A DNA stretch of 64,000 nucleotides from positions 62,001-126,000 of the forward strand of contig JBJMMD010000022.1 of NCBI GenBank assembly GCA_045804965.1, written 5' to 3'. Shown piece after piece: positions 33,305 to 42,950 of this stretch. Origin of the DNA: CAVTUU01 sp045804965. Its GTDB lineage: Bacteria > Chloroflexota > Chloroflexia > Thermomicrobiales > UBA6265. The notes below the pieces were generated by a model. The model was not told the origin of the DNA, did not search any database, and saw only the letters and a program-made list of their open reading frames with translations. The translations under genes were made by a program, and so were the position numbers. Positions within the stretch are counted from its first letter, which is position 1. Every line of letters begins with the position of its first letter.

Positions 33305-33335
33305 ATGAATGAATATTCATTTATTATTCATTCAT
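33305..33335. promoter_or_regulatory. TetR-type operator in the divergent promoter
   Basis: ATGAATGAATA (33305-33315) is repeated inverted as TATTCATTCAT (33325-33335) with a 9-base spacer. The left arm runs into a GAATATTC palindrome. The AT-rich block stands out in GC-rich DNA and begins 18 bases before the TetR start codon. Confidence 0.8.
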
Positions 33336-33391
33336 CATACACTGCGGACCATGCCCGTGCAATAAGAAGCTCTCAGAAAGGGTCTACACAC

Positions 33392-34255
33392 ATGACAGAT
33401 CAACATTGTGAGCATGTGCCTGACCTGCATGGCTCAGTTGCCGTCGTGACCGGGGCGAGCCGCGGAGGCGGTCGCGCGATCGCGGTGGCACTCGGTGAAG
33501 CAGGAGCGACCGTCTATGTCACCGGCCGAAGTGTCCGTGGCGGCGCAACGACGGAAGATCGACCGGAGACGATCGACGACACGGCGGAGGCGGTCACTTC
33601 AGGGGGCGGGGTCGGGATTCCCGTCCAACTCGATCACACGGTGGACGAAGAGGTGGCGCACTTCTTTGCCCGCGTCCGCGCCGAGCAAGGGCAGCTCGAT
33701 GTCCTCGTCAACAACGCGTGGGGTGGGTATGAAGCTCACGACGGCGCGGGATTCGGTGCGCCCTTCTGGGAACAACCGATCACTCGATGGGACTCGATGA
33801 TTACGGCCGGCGTGCGAACTCATTTCGTTTCTAGTCGATGCGCCGCGCCGATGATGATCGAACGAGGCGCCGGGCTCATTGTCAGTACAGTCGCTTGGGC
33901 GTTTGGCGAGTATCTCGGCAATCTTTATTACGACGTGGCGAAGGCGGCGATTGTCCGAATGGCATTCGGCATGGCTCAGGAACTGAAACCGCATAACATT
34001 GCCGCGGTCGCGCTGGCGCCGGGTTTCATGCGCACCGAACGAGTGCTCGCCGCTCATGAAGCGGAGCCATTCGATCTCGGCGTTACCGAATCCCCCGTCT
34101 ACCTCGGGCGGGCAGTGCGCGCGCTCGCGTCCGATCGAGCCGTGATTGCAAAGAGCGGACAGATCTTGACCGCCGGCGAGCTAGCTCGCGAATACGGGTT
34201 CACCGATGTTGACGGTAGGCAACCTGAACCATTTCGCCTGACTGTGCCCAACTAA
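33392..34255 (+). CDS. Short-chain dehydrogenase/reductase under TetR control
   Basis: A 287-residue SDR. The cofactor loop is TGASRGGG, and VTGRS after the second strand suggests NADP(H). Catalytic residues are the Ser in IVSTVAWAF, and Tyr and Lys in YYDVAK. NNAWGG replaces NNAG, as in some larger SDRs. The ATG at 33392 is preceded by AGAAAGGG; a start at 33305 would lie inside the operator and is rejected. The gene overlaps the end of the convergent LuxR regulator by four bases. Confidence 0.88.
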   Translation: MTDQHCEHVPDLHGSVAVVTGASRGGGRAIAVALGEAGATVYVTGRSVRGGATTEDRPETIDDTAEAVTSGGGVGIPVQLDHTVDEEVAHFFARVRAEQGQLDVLVNNAWGGYEAHDGAGFGAPFWEQPITRWDSMITAGVRTHFVSSRCAAPMMIERGAGLIVSTVAWAFGEYLGNLYYDVAKAAIVRMAFGMAQELKPHNIAAVALAPGFMRTERVLAAHEAEPFDLGVTESPVYLGRAVRALASDRAVIAKSGQILTAGELAREYGFTDVDGRQPEPFRLTVPN

Positions 34256-36815
34256 AGGATCCCTCCTCGAAAACCCAACGCGACCAACGCCGCCCGGGTT
34301 TCAACCCCCGTCTTCCCAAGCATGTTGTTGACGTGCGTGGAAACGGTGCGCGGACTGATGTGCAGTTCACTCGCGATTTCGCCTGTCGAATGACCAGCCG
34401 CCAGCATCCGCAGGACATCGATTTCGCGAGGAGTCAGTTGAGACGCAACGGCGGACTGGTCTTCCGGTCGCGGTAGTGGTGTGGCCAAACGGTTCGCTTT
34501 GAGAGTCATCGCGACATCGTACGCGTGCTCCATTGACCATGACCGTCCGGTCCGCAGCGCATTGTCAAAACCGGCCACACCGAGCGTGGACCGAATTGCC
34601 TGGATGAAACGGCGGTGCCGTGGCGTATTGGGAGTGACGGGAATACCAAGGATGTTGGCCATCGCTTCAGCGGCGCCAATCAACGACGCTGATGTCTCGC
34701 CAAACGCCGCCGGATCTGGTGTTTCGGCCATCGAGATGATCGTTTCCGCGAACGCCGCTTGGTCGCCAAGCTGCTTGAACGCGGTAAGGGCCTCTTGCAG
34801 GAGCCGAATTCCTTCGGCGGGATCGTGCTCGTCTCTGGCGACCTCGCCGAGGTTATAAAGCGCAATCGCGGCCGCCCGGCGATCCCCAACTTCGCGAGAA
34901 ATCTCAAGCGATTGCGTATACAGGCCCTTCGCCCGTAGGTAATCACCTTGCCAGTGCCAGGCATCGCCGATATTGAGGAGCGCACTCGCGATGCCAACGC
35001 GATCGCCAATCTGCTGGCGAATGACTAGGCTCTCTTCGTTGAGCCGGATCGACTCGCTCCAGTCTTTGCGTCGTGTTGCGACAACGCCCAAATTGTTCAG
35101 CACGATGCTGAGGGAATGGAGATCGCCGATTTCGCGCATGACCGGCGCGGCCTCTTCGAATCGTTCCGCCGCGAGATCGTTCTGTCCCTGGTAGAGCGCG
35201 AGCACGCCAAGATTCGCCAGCGCCATGCCGATACCGCGACGGTCACCGAGTTCCCGAAAGAGCGAAAGCGCCTGTAAATGCCGGTCGGTCGCTTCGTCGT
35301 ACTTCCCTTGATCGTGGGCGATATTGCCGAGATTGTTGATTGCTTGCGCGACTCCCCACGAGTCGTCGATTGTTTTCGCCGTCGCGAGCGATTCCTGATG
35401 CAGGGCGCGCGCGCGGTCATAGTCACCTTGTGATTCGGCGAGCATACCGGCGCCGCTCAAGACTCGCGTCAGTTCACGGGACGGCGTGCGGTCGGCGAGC
35501 GCAAGGATTCGGTCGAGCCATTCGCGGCCTTCGGTCAGGTATCCCCGGACATTCCAAAACCGCCACAACGAGGCACCAAGTTGCAACGCTCGGTTAGCGT
35601 GTCCACTTCCAAGGAGCCAGGCCAGAGCGGCCCGAAAATTGTCGTGATCGGCGCTGATCTGCAGAAGCCATGTCGCCTGATCAGCGCCGGTCAGCTCGCG
35701 CTCCGCCTCCACGCCAAATGCGACGAAATGCTCGGCGTGCTGATCGCGCGCTTTGGTTTCTTCACCGTGGAGCGTCAATTGCTCCAGAGCAAACTCGCGG
35801 ATCGTTTCTAGCAGCGCATATCGCGGCTCATCCCCGGCGCCTGGTTCCTGGCGCAGAAGACTCTTGTCGACAAGCGATTCGAGACTATCGATCGATGCAT
35901 GGGCGACCTCTTCTGCCGCGGAGAGTGTGGACCCACCAGCAAAGACCGAGAGACGCCGCAGTAGCGCTTGGTCTTCCTCCGATAGCAAGTCGTAGCTCCA
36001 AGCGATCGCGTTGCGCATCGTCTGCAAGCGTTCGGGCGCATCAGCCGGACCGCTCGTCAGCACCGCCAGGCGATTCCCCAGCCGTGAGAGCAGCGCTTGC
36101 GGCGTGAGCAACTTGCTTCGTGCCGCCGCGAGCTCGATAGCTAATGGCAGTCCGTCAAGTTGGCGGCAAATTTCTGCGACCGCTGCCGCGTTTTGCTCGG
36201 TCAAGACAAAATCCGGCCGCGCCGCTCGCGAGCGCTGCACGAACAGCGCAACCGCGGCCGACGATTGCAACGCGCCGAGATTGGCGGCAGTGGTGCGCGG
36301 TGGCAGGTTCAGCGGGTGTACCGGATATTCCTGCTCTCCAGAAACGCGCAACGGAATACGGCTCGTGACCAAGATCTTCAACGAAGAACAGCGAGCGAGC
36401 AGCTCTGGAACCGCTTCGCCCGCGTCGATCACTTGCTCCATGTTGTCGAGGAGCAGGAGGAGCCGGCGATCGCCGATTGCGGAGGTGATCAGTTCGCTGT
36501 CTGGCCGTCCTGGATCGTTCGAATATCGAGCGCATGAAGGATTGCCGGCAGGGCAAGCGCCGGGTCCGAAATAGTGGCAAGCGGAACGAACAGGAGTTTG
36601 AACCCTTCATCCTCTTCGAAATCGCTTGCGACCTGCGTGGCAAGACGGGTTTTGCCGACGCCGCCTGGCCCGGTCAGCGTCAGCAAGCGCAAATCAGGCT
36701 GCCGCAGCAGCCCAAAAATCCGCTCGACATCATCTTGTCGTCCAATGAGCGGGGTGAGTGCTGAAGGCATGCCGCTCATTGCACTTCCGCCGCGTCTCGT
36801 GATTGCCGCCGACAT
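34252..36815 (-). pseudogene. NB-ARC/TPR/LuxR regulator interrupted by a frameshift
   Basis: The N-terminal 108 codons (36815-36489) carry LIGRQDDV and Walker A GPGGVGKTR (49-57), then hit TGA. The remaining roughly 750 residues continue at once in another frame: LLLLLDN (Walker B), ILVTSRIPLRV, an NB-ARC core, about ten TPR units (190-560), and a C-terminal LuxR HTH (LTPREIDVLRMLAAGHS...ISPRTVSTHVNNML). One base lost or gained near 36490-36500 explains it. The whole would be about 855 residues, normal for this family. The ATG at 36815 follows GGAGG. Either a real mutation or a sequencing error; otherwise the gene looks intact. Confidence 0.8.
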
Positions 36816-36996
36816 AGTCCTCCGTGTCCGCGCGATCTTTCGGATCGTTCGCAACTATCGTGGCTCAGTCGAGGTGCGTCAATGAAGGGAAGCGCGAAAT
36901 AGACAGAGCGGTCCTCACCCTGAGAAGCCCTCAACCGCCGCTCACGCGGCTGCCATTGCCCTGCGTCGCTTGGCGAGGGCACGGCTGCCCCTGCCG

Positions 36997-37091
36997 TCAT
37001 CCTGAGCGGAGGCGCAGCCGGAGGCGAAGGATCTCGCGCTGGGAGACGCCTCGGTATGGCAGAGCGAGATGCTTCGCCAAGCTCAGAATGA
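36997..37091. repeat. Inverted doublet of family A repeat plus family B remnant
   Basis: The forward arm (36997-37034) contains a small insertion; the reverse arm is 37068-37091. The gap between the two LuxR-type genes (36816-37200) holds this doublet and a family B repeat at 37128-37186 and no gene. Confidence 0.7.
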
Positions 37092-37200
37092 CGAGGGAAG
37101 GCTCAGCATGACGGCAAAGGATCAGGGAGCGCTCCCCTCTCTCGCACGGGCCGGGTGCCTTCTGGGCGGCGGTTGGGGTGAGGGAACTCTTATTGCCCGT

Positions 37201-37464
37201 TCAATCAATCCGGGAGCGCAACGCGATGGCGACTAGGGCGGCGCGAGTTGAGGAATTGGATTTGATCAGCATATTGTCAATATGCGACGAGACCGTGTGC
37301 GGGCTGATCTTGAGTTGCCTGGCGATCGCGGCGCTCGGGACACCCGCCGCTAGCCCTATCAGCGCTTCGGCGAATCCAATGAGACCGCTAACCTCTTTAA
37401 ATATCGATAGGGCTCTACCAAACAACCTGATTGCTTCGGCGATGTTGCTTTCATCCTTTGCCAA
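37201..37464 (-). pseudogene. C-terminal fragment of a second TPR/LuxR regulator
   Basis: An 87-residue frame combining a TPR end (AIRLFGRALSIFKEVSG) with the second half of a LuxR HTH (AIARQLKISPHTVSSHIDNML). The N-terminal helix with LTxREVEVL is missing, so the DNA-binding domain is broken by deletion. The ATP-binding and most TPR units are absent. It resembles the C-terminus of the adjacent 34.2-36.8 kb regulator and is probably what remains of a tandem paralogue. Confidence 0.7.
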
Positions 37465-37622
37465 CTCCTACGAGGGTTCGGAGTGGAGCAGGCAATCGTG
37501 CGGACAAGTTAGATCAAGCCGGCGTCCATCAACCGTGGGTAGCCATTGAAACCCGTTTCGATTCGGCATCGCCACTCGTATACTCAGCAGCACGATCAGC
37601 GGCACCAGCAGGGGAGACGGCG

Positions 37623-38357
37623 ATGACGGACGGTGGCGACAATCACAACGGCGCCTCGCGCCGTTCAACCTCGGCAACGCCTATGGAGCCCGCCTTCGAC
37701 TCGAAGCCCGTGATTGAGCGGTTGCGCCGGGGCGGACTCGATCCGCAACAAGCGGTCGATCTCCTTGTGCTCTGGATGCGCAAAGAGCATCCTCAGGCCC
37801 AAATCCGCACGGATCTCGCCCAATTCAATGAAACACTGGCCGTCGTTAAGGCTATGATCGCGCTGCCGGCCGGAGCGGAAGCGTCCGGCTACGGCAGCGC
37901 CCTCGCCGCCGATGGCGACGAGATGGTCGAACGGGCGGAAACGAAGGCGATTGGCCGCGCCCTGAACGCGCTTGGCTACAGCATCGAGAGTTTCGATGGC
38001 GCCGCTGAGCCACCCCGGCAACGAACGCAGGAGCCACAGCGCGCAGCAACAACTCAACCTGCCGCGCCAGTTGCTGCAACCCCCGAGCCCGACGAGAAAA
38101 CCGACGAAGAACCAGAACCAGCGCCCATGCGCCCCCGTCTGGCTACACCAAGTCCAGTCCCGCCGTCACCACCAGAAGCGGCGTCCGAGGAAGTCGAGAT
38201 CGACCCCGCCGACTACTCGTGGACGGCCTTCTGGCGCTGGGCGCGCCCCCGGGGATTCGAGAATCGCGGCGCGGTCGAGGCCTTTCTCGGCCAGACAATC
38301 AACAATCTGACCCCCGGTGACGTGCGCAGGCTCATTCGCGAGCGCAATGACGAGTAA
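37623..38357 (+). CDS. Sak3/DUF1071-like ssDNA-annealing-type protein
   Basis: A 244-residue protein in three parts. Residues 25-125 match a compact domain (LVLWMRKEHPQAQIRTDL, ASGYGSALA, ERAETKAIGRALNALGY) of the kind found in phage-type single-strand annealing or recombination mediators. Residues 125-190 form a Pro/Glu/Ala-rich linker. Residues 195-244 form a conserved tail (YSWTAFWRWARPRGFENR...RRLIRERND). The assignment rests on the AETKAIGRAL-Gly-Tyr motif and is tentative. AGGGGAG precedes the ATG. No other phage gene is nearby, so this may be a chromosomally retained form. Confidence 0.55.
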   Translation: MTDGGDNHNGASRRSTSATPMEPAFDSKPVIERLRRGGLDPQQAVDLLVLWMRKEHPQAQIRTDLAQFNETLAVVKAMIALPAGAEASGYGSALAADGDEMVERAETKAIGRALNALGYSIESFDGAAEPPRQRTQEPQRAATTQPAAPVAATPEPDEKTDEEPEPAPMRPRLATPSPVPPSPPEAASEEVEIDPADYSWTAFWRWARPRGFENRGAVEAFLGQTINNLTPGDVRRLIRERNDE

Positions 38358-38388
38358 ACGCGACCGCGGCGGGCGCGCCGGAACCTGC

Positions 38389-38432
38389 ATTATCGAAATC
38401 CGTTGATCACGATAATCAATGGCACGCATATT
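38389..38432 (+). promoter_or_regulatory. Candidate promoter and operator of ABC operon 4
   Basis: ATTATCG (38389-38395) and CGATAAT (38410-38416) form a perfect inverted repeat. Its right arm overlaps the spacer of a TTGATC (38403-38408) / CATATT (38427-38432) promoter with 18-base spacing. A repressor bound here would block RNA polymerase. The -10 is weaker than those of operons 2 and 3. Confidence 0.4.
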
Positions 38433-38485
38433 GCCGCTTTCTTCGTGCTTCGGTGGAGAAGCAAGGAACGGAGGAGGACGAAGCG

Positions 38486-39886
38486 ATGCGGGACCAGCGT
38501 GAACGACGTCTTGTTTCTCGGCGGACCCTGTTAACAGGGGCGGGGGCCACGGCACTGACGGCCGCGGCTACTCCCATCTTCCGGCGGCCGATCGCGGCCC
38601 AACAAGCGACCCCAACCCGTAACATCGCCGGCACCAAATTAAAGATTCTGCAGTGGAGCCACTTCGTTCCCAACTACGATAAGTGGTTCGATGCCTTTGC
38701 CAAAGAATGGGGCGATACCAACAACGTCGAAGTCACGGTCGATCACATCAACACGGCCGATGTTCCCTCGACGATCGCGGCCGAGATCTCCGCCAGCGAG
38801 GGCCATGATCTCGTCGAACACATCTCCTCGCTCGCGCAATACGAAAAATCGATGCTGGACATGACTGATCTCGTCACAGAGGCGAGCGCGAAGCATGGCG
38901 ATCAGCTCGACATGTGCAAGAAGAACTCATTCAATCCGACCACGAATCACTTCTACGGGTTCTGCCACGGTTTCGCGCCCGACCCCGGCGACTTCCGCAA
39001 GAGCCTCTGGGAAGGGGTCGGAATGGCGAATGGGCCGTCGACCTGGCAGGAGCTGCTCGACGGCGGCACCAAGATCAAGAGCGATCAGGGCATTCAGCTC
39101 GGCCTCGGCATGTCGAATGAAATCGACTCGCGGATGGCGGCGCAGGCGCTGATGTGGGCGTTCGACGCGGCGGTTCAAGACGAGAAGGAAAACGTCGTTA
39201 TCAACTCGCCAGAGACCGTGAAAGCCGTCGACTTCATGACCCAGCTGTTCAAAAACACGATGACCGACGAGGTCTTCGGCTGGAACGCCGCCTCGAACAA
39301 TCAGCTCCTGATAGCCGGGCAGGCCTCGTACATCTTGAACTCGATTTCCGCGTACCGCACAGCCCAAGACGATCAGCCGGACGTCGCCAAGGACATCTTC
39401 TTCACCAGCCCCTTGAAGGGGCCGAACGGCACCGCCCGCGCTCACGGCCACGCGGTCTTTATCTATCAGATTCCGACCTATTCGCAGTACAGCGACACGG
39501 CGAAGGAATTCATCCTCCACCTCGTGGACAATTACGACCAGGCGACCCAGCAAAGCTACCTCTACAATTTCCCAGCCTGGCCGTCGATTACCCCGCAGCT
39601 CACGCAGGATGGCGGCTGGCTCGACGCCGATCCCTACAAATCCGATCCGCCGGATAAGCTGGCCGTGCTGAAGACTGCGACCGACTGGACGTTCAACCTG
39701 GGCTATCCCGGCCCGGCGAACGCCGCGATCGGTCAAGTGTTCGCCGAGCCGCATCTGCCGAACATGATGGCCCGTGCTGCGCGCGGCGAAATGTCAGCCC
39801 AGGACTCCGTTGCTCAGGCCGAAAAGGATATCAACGAGATCTTTACTAAGTGGCGGAACGAAGGCCTCGTCGGCGGTGGACAGTAA
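38486..39886 (+). CDS. ABC transporter solute-binding protein, family 1, Tat-exported
   Basis: A 466-residue sugar-binding protein. The signal is SRRTLLTGAGATALTAAATP, followed by a mature family 1 fold (KILQWSHFVPNYDKWFDAFAKEW). A predicted hinge strand and Trp-lined cleft follow the family pattern. The ATG at 38486 follows GGAGGAGG by eight bases; an in-frame ATG 33 bases upstream is too close to the promoter. First gene of operon 4, which alone among the family 1 operons carries a fully canonical single ATPase. Confidence 0.88.
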   Translation: MRDQRERRLVSRRTLLTGAGATALTAAATPIFRRPIAAQQATPTRNIAGTKLKILQWSHFVPNYDKWFDAFAKEWGDTNNVEVTVDHINTADVPSTIAAEISASEGHDLVEHISSLAQYEKSMLDMTDLVTEASAKHGDQLDMCKKNSFNPTTNHFYGFCHGFAPDPGDFRKSLWEGVGMANGPSTWQELLDGGTKIKSDQGIQLGLGMSNEIDSRMAAQALMWAFDAAVQDEKENVVINSPETVKAVDFMTQLFKNTMTDEVFGWNAASNNQLLIAGQASYILNSISAYRTAQDDQPDVAKDIFFTSPLKGPNGTARAHGHAVFIYQIPTYSQYSDTAKEFILHLVDNYDQATQQSYLYNFPAWPSITPQLTQDGGWLDADPYKSDPPDKLAVLKTATDWTFNLGYPGPANAAIGQVFAEPHLPNMMARAARGEMSAQDSVAQAEKDINEIFTKWRNEGLVGGGQ

Positions 39887-39895
39887 GGGAGATTG

Positions 39896-40045
39896 CTCTC
39901 ACCCGGCGAGGAGTTTCCTCACCCGGCGCTGCGCGCCACTTTCTCCCTTACGAGGGAGAAGGAACGCAAACGCACGAATCCTGAAAAATGGCTCCCCTCT
40001 CCCTCGCAAGGGAGAGGGGTCGGGGGCGAGGGAAGTCCTGAACCT
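39896..40045. repeat. Family B repeat pair after the operon 4 binding-protein gene
   Basis: Two palindromes (TCTCCC...GGGAGA and CCCTCTCCC...GGGAGAGGG) between the binding-protein and ATPase genes. The second can fold into a hairpin of about 10 bp, equivalent in position to those at 12231, 21035 and 28274. Confidence 0.75.
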
Positions 40046-40080
40046 GGCGTGAGGACTGCTCCGGCGAAAGCAAGTCTCAC

Positions 40081-41103
40081 ATGGCCACAGTTGAAGTACG
40101 GAATCTCAGCAAACAGTTCGGCGAAAACCCGCCGGCGGTCGACGGTATTGACCTTGCCAGCAAGGACGGCGAGTTCCTCGTGCTGCTTGGCCCGTCCGGA
40201 TGCGGGAAAACGACTTTGCTACGCATGATCGGCGGACTGGAGCCGCCGACCGGGGGCGATGTCTTGATCGGCGGCCACCTAGTCAATGGCCTGCCGCCAC
40301 GGGCGCGAAAGATTGCCATGGTCTTCCAAAGCTACGCCCTTTACCCCCATATGTCGGTCGCGAACAACATCGCCTTTCCGCTGAAAGCGCAGAAAGTACC
40401 GCGCGACGAGCAGAAGAAGAAGATACAATGGGCGGCCTCGATCCTCGGGATCGAGCAACTGCTCGACCGTAAACCACGGCAGCTTTCCGGCGGCCAGCGC
40501 CAGCGCGTGGCCCTGGCCCGCGCCCTCGTCCGCGATCCGAACGTCTTTCTGCTCGACGAGCCGCTGTCGAACCTCGACGCCCAGCGCCGCGCGTCCGCCC
40601 GCGACGAGCTCCAACTCTTCCAGCGCCGGGTCGGGACGACGACGATCTACGTCACGCACGACCAGGTCGAAGCGATGGGCATGGGAGACCGGATCGCGGT
40701 GATCGACCGGGGCAAGATCCGCCAGATCGGCACGCCGCGTGAGATTTACGACGACCCGGCCGATACGTTTGTGGCGACATTTCTCGGTTCGCCACCGATG
40801 AACTTGAGCCCAATCAACGGCGAATTGCTCGGTTTCCGGCCGGAAGACTTCGTTGCCCGGTCCACGTTGAACGGGGGGAGTGACAACCTCGTCACCTTCC
40901 CGTTTCACGTCCATCGGGAAGAATATCTCGGCGCGGAACGGCTCCTTTACGGTGAAATCGGAGACGCAAAAGCGGTCGCGCGCTTTCCGGCATCCACGTC
41001 GCTGACGGTCCAGCCGGGCCAAACCGAAGACTTTGCCGTCGAACGGCGCAACCTCAAGCGGTTTGACGCGACCACCGGCGCCCGCCTGCGCGGCTCGTCA
41101 TGA
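40081..41103 (+). CDS. ABC sugar transporter ATPase, MalK/UgpC type
   Basis: A 340-residue ATPase with all sites canonical: Walker A GPSGCGKTT (37-45), Q-loop FQSYALYPH, signature LSGGQRQR (135-142), Walker B LLDEPLSNLD and switch VTHDQVEAM. The C-terminal domain has the GFRPEDF regulatory motif. It energises the operon 4 permeases, and is the best candidate in this window to be shared with operon 2, which has no ATPase. Its stop overlaps the next start (ATGA). Confidence 0.92.
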   Translation: MATVEVRNLSKQFGENPPAVDGIDLASKDGEFLVLLGPSGCGKTTLLRMIGGLEPPTGGDVLIGGHLVNGLPPRARKIAMVFQSYALYPHMSVANNIAFPLKAQKVPRDEQKKKIQWAASILGIEQLLDRKPRQLSGGQRQRVALARALVRDPNVFLLDEPLSNLDAQRRASARDELQLFQRRVGTTTIYVTHDQVEAMGMGDRIAVIDRGKIRQIGTPREIYDDPADTFVATFLGSPPMNLSPINGELLGFRPEDFVARSTLNGGSDNLVTFPFHVHREEYLGAERLLYGEIGDAKAVARFPASTSLTVQPGQTEDFAVERRNLKRFDATTGARLRGSS

Positions 41104-42050
41104 GCACGGTAACCATTCCCGCCGAGGAGACAAAGCAAGGCCGCTATTTGGCGGACCGCGAGGGTGTGCTCGGCCCACTCATGCTGGCGCCGGCTGTGCT
41201 GTACATCATCGTGCTCGTCGGTATTCCCTTCGTCATCGCCATTCTCTACAGCTTGAGCGATGTCACCGTCGGAGATCAAAGCATTGACTGGGTTGGGTTC
41301 GCCAACTTCCGTGCGGTTTGGCGGAACAACACGTTTCAGACCGCCCTGCATAACACCTTTTATTTCACCATCGTGTCCCAAGTCGTCGTGATCGTCCTGG
41401 CCAACATTCTGGCGACAGTGCTGATGGCGGATTTCAATGGCAAACGTCTCGTCAGATTCCTGATCTTGCTCCCATGGACGACCCCGATCGCGCTGTCGAC
41501 CATCGGCTGGCTGTGGCTGCTCGACTCGCTCTACAGCCCGATCGATTGGGTACTGCGCGATCTCGGACTGCTCGGGCCACACACGGCTTTTGGGCCAAAC
41601 CTGCACATGCTCTGGTTGAGCAAGACGAGACTCGCGCAAGCGTCTGTCATTGTCGTCCAGATTTGGCGCACGCTACCCCTGGCGACGGTGATCTTGCTCG
41701 CGGGTCTGACCTCGATCCCGCAGGACATCAAGGATGCCGCGGAGGTTGACGGCGCCTCCTATTGGCGGCAACTCATCTTTATTCGGCTCCCGTTGCTGCT
41801 GCCCATCATTGCCGTCGCCTTCCTCTACGGAATCATTTTCACCTTCACCGACATGACCGTCGTCTACATCCTTACCCGTGGCGGTCCGGTCGATAGCACC
41901 CAAGTGCTGGCGAGTTGGGCGTTCTACAAAGGGGTGAACGGTTCCAACCTGGCTCAAGGCGCCGCGATCGCCCTCTTCCTTTTTCCCGTCCTGCTCGCGG
42001 GCGCAATTCTGATCCTGCGGTTGGCCCACCGCGCGGAGACGACGGGATGA
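41100..42050 (+). CDS. ABC sugar transporter permease, MalF type
   Basis: A 316-residue permease with six helices. The EAA loop DAAEVDGASYWRQLIFIRLP (about 213-232) and the TRGGPVDSTQVL segment are typical. It is translationally coupled to genes on both sides through four-base ATGA overlaps (41100-41103 and 42047-42050). Confidence 0.9.
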   Translation: MSTVTIPAEETKQGRYLADREGVLGPLMLAPAVLYIIVLVGIPFVIAILYSLSDVTVGDQSIDWVGFANFRAVWRNNTFQTALHNTFYFTIVSQVVVIVLANILATVLMADFNGKRLVRFLILLPWTTPIALSTIGWLWLLDSLYSPIDWVLRDLGLLGPHTAFGPNLHMLWLSKTRLAQASVIVVQIWRTLPLATVILLAGLTSIPQDIKDAAEVDGASYWRQLIFIRLPLLLPIIAVAFLYGIIFTFTDMTVVYILTRGGPVDSTQVLASWAFYKGVNGSNLAQGAAIALFLFPVLLAGAILILRLAHRAETTG

Positions 42051-42946
42051 GCGAGATCACCGCTCCGATCGCCACCGCCCATCCCGATCGCGCCGCCGGA
42101 TTGGCGACCGTGAAATACGTCGGGAAGCGCAGCCTGCTTTACACCGTCGCTACGTTCTTCTCGCTCTTCGCCGCGCTTCCCTTTGCTTGGATGATCTTTT
42201 CAATCTTCAAGCAGAACACCGATCTCTATGCGGTGAAGAACAATCCGTTCAAGTTCAACGACCCGCCGACGCTGGACAACCTCCGCCTCCTGTTCAACGA
42301 CACCAATTACAAGACCTTCCTTTACAACACGTTCTTCGTCTCCTTCTTCGTCGTCATCATCACGCTCGTCGTCACCGTTCCCGCCGCTTACAGCCTGACC
42401 AGGCTCGCCGGCCGCTGGGGCGAGAGCCTCGGCATTATGATCTTTCTCGTCTACCTCATCCCCCCAACCTTGCTCTTCATCCCGATGACGCGGGTCGTCG
42501 CCGAGCTCGGTCTGAAGAACTCGAAGTGGGCGATGATCGTGGTCTACCCGAGCTTCACTATCCCGTTTTGCACCTGGCTCCTCATGGGATTCTTCAAATC
42601 GATTCCGTGGGACATCGAGGAGCAAGCGATGATCGACGGCTACAGCCGCATCGGCGCGATCTGGCGGGCGGTGCTGCCGATGTCCGTGCCCGGGCTGCTG
42701 ACCGTCATCGTCTTTTCGATTGCCCTGACGATGCACGAGTTCGTCTATGCCCTCGCCTTCGTCACCTCCTCCTCAGAAAAGACGGTCAGTATCGGCGTCA
42801 CCACCGAGCTCATCCGCGGCGACGTCTTTTTCTGGCAATCGCTCATGGCCGCCGCCGCCATCGTCGCGATCCCAGTCGCGCTCCTCTACAACTTCTTCCT
42901 CGACCGCTTCATCGCCGGATTCACCTTGGGCGCGGTGAAGGGGTAG
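42047..42946 (+). CDS. ABC sugar transporter permease, MalG type
   Basis: A 299-residue permease with six helices. The EAA loop EEQAMIDGYSRIGAIWRAVLP (about 188-208) and the end DRFIAGFTLGAVKG are family-typical. The frame extends upstream over the MalF gene, but the ATG at 42047 within the ATGA overlap is the real start. Last gene of operon 4; a hairpin follows five bases after the stop. Confidence 0.9.
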   Translation: MSEITAPIATAHPDRAAGLATVKYVGKRSLLYTVATFFSLFAALPFAWMIFSIFKQNTDLYAVKNNPFKFNDPPTLDNLRLLFNDTNYKTFLYNTFFVSFFVVIITLVVTVPAAYSLTRLAGRWGESLGIMIFLVYLIPPTLLFIPMTRVVAELGLKNSKWAMIVVYPSFTIPFCTWLLMGFFKSIPWDIEEQAMIDGYSRIGAIWRAVLPMSVPGLLTVIVFSIALTMHEFVYALAFVTSSSEKTVSIGVTTELIRGDVFFWQSLMAAAAIVAIPVALLYNFFLDRFIAGFTLGAVKG

Positions 42947-42950
42947 GTTT

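Noticed and set aside
33305..33391. Upstream start for the SDR at 33305
   Set aside because: It would place the first codons inside the TetR operator and encode residues not seen in SDRs; the ATG at 33392 has a proper ribosome-binding site.
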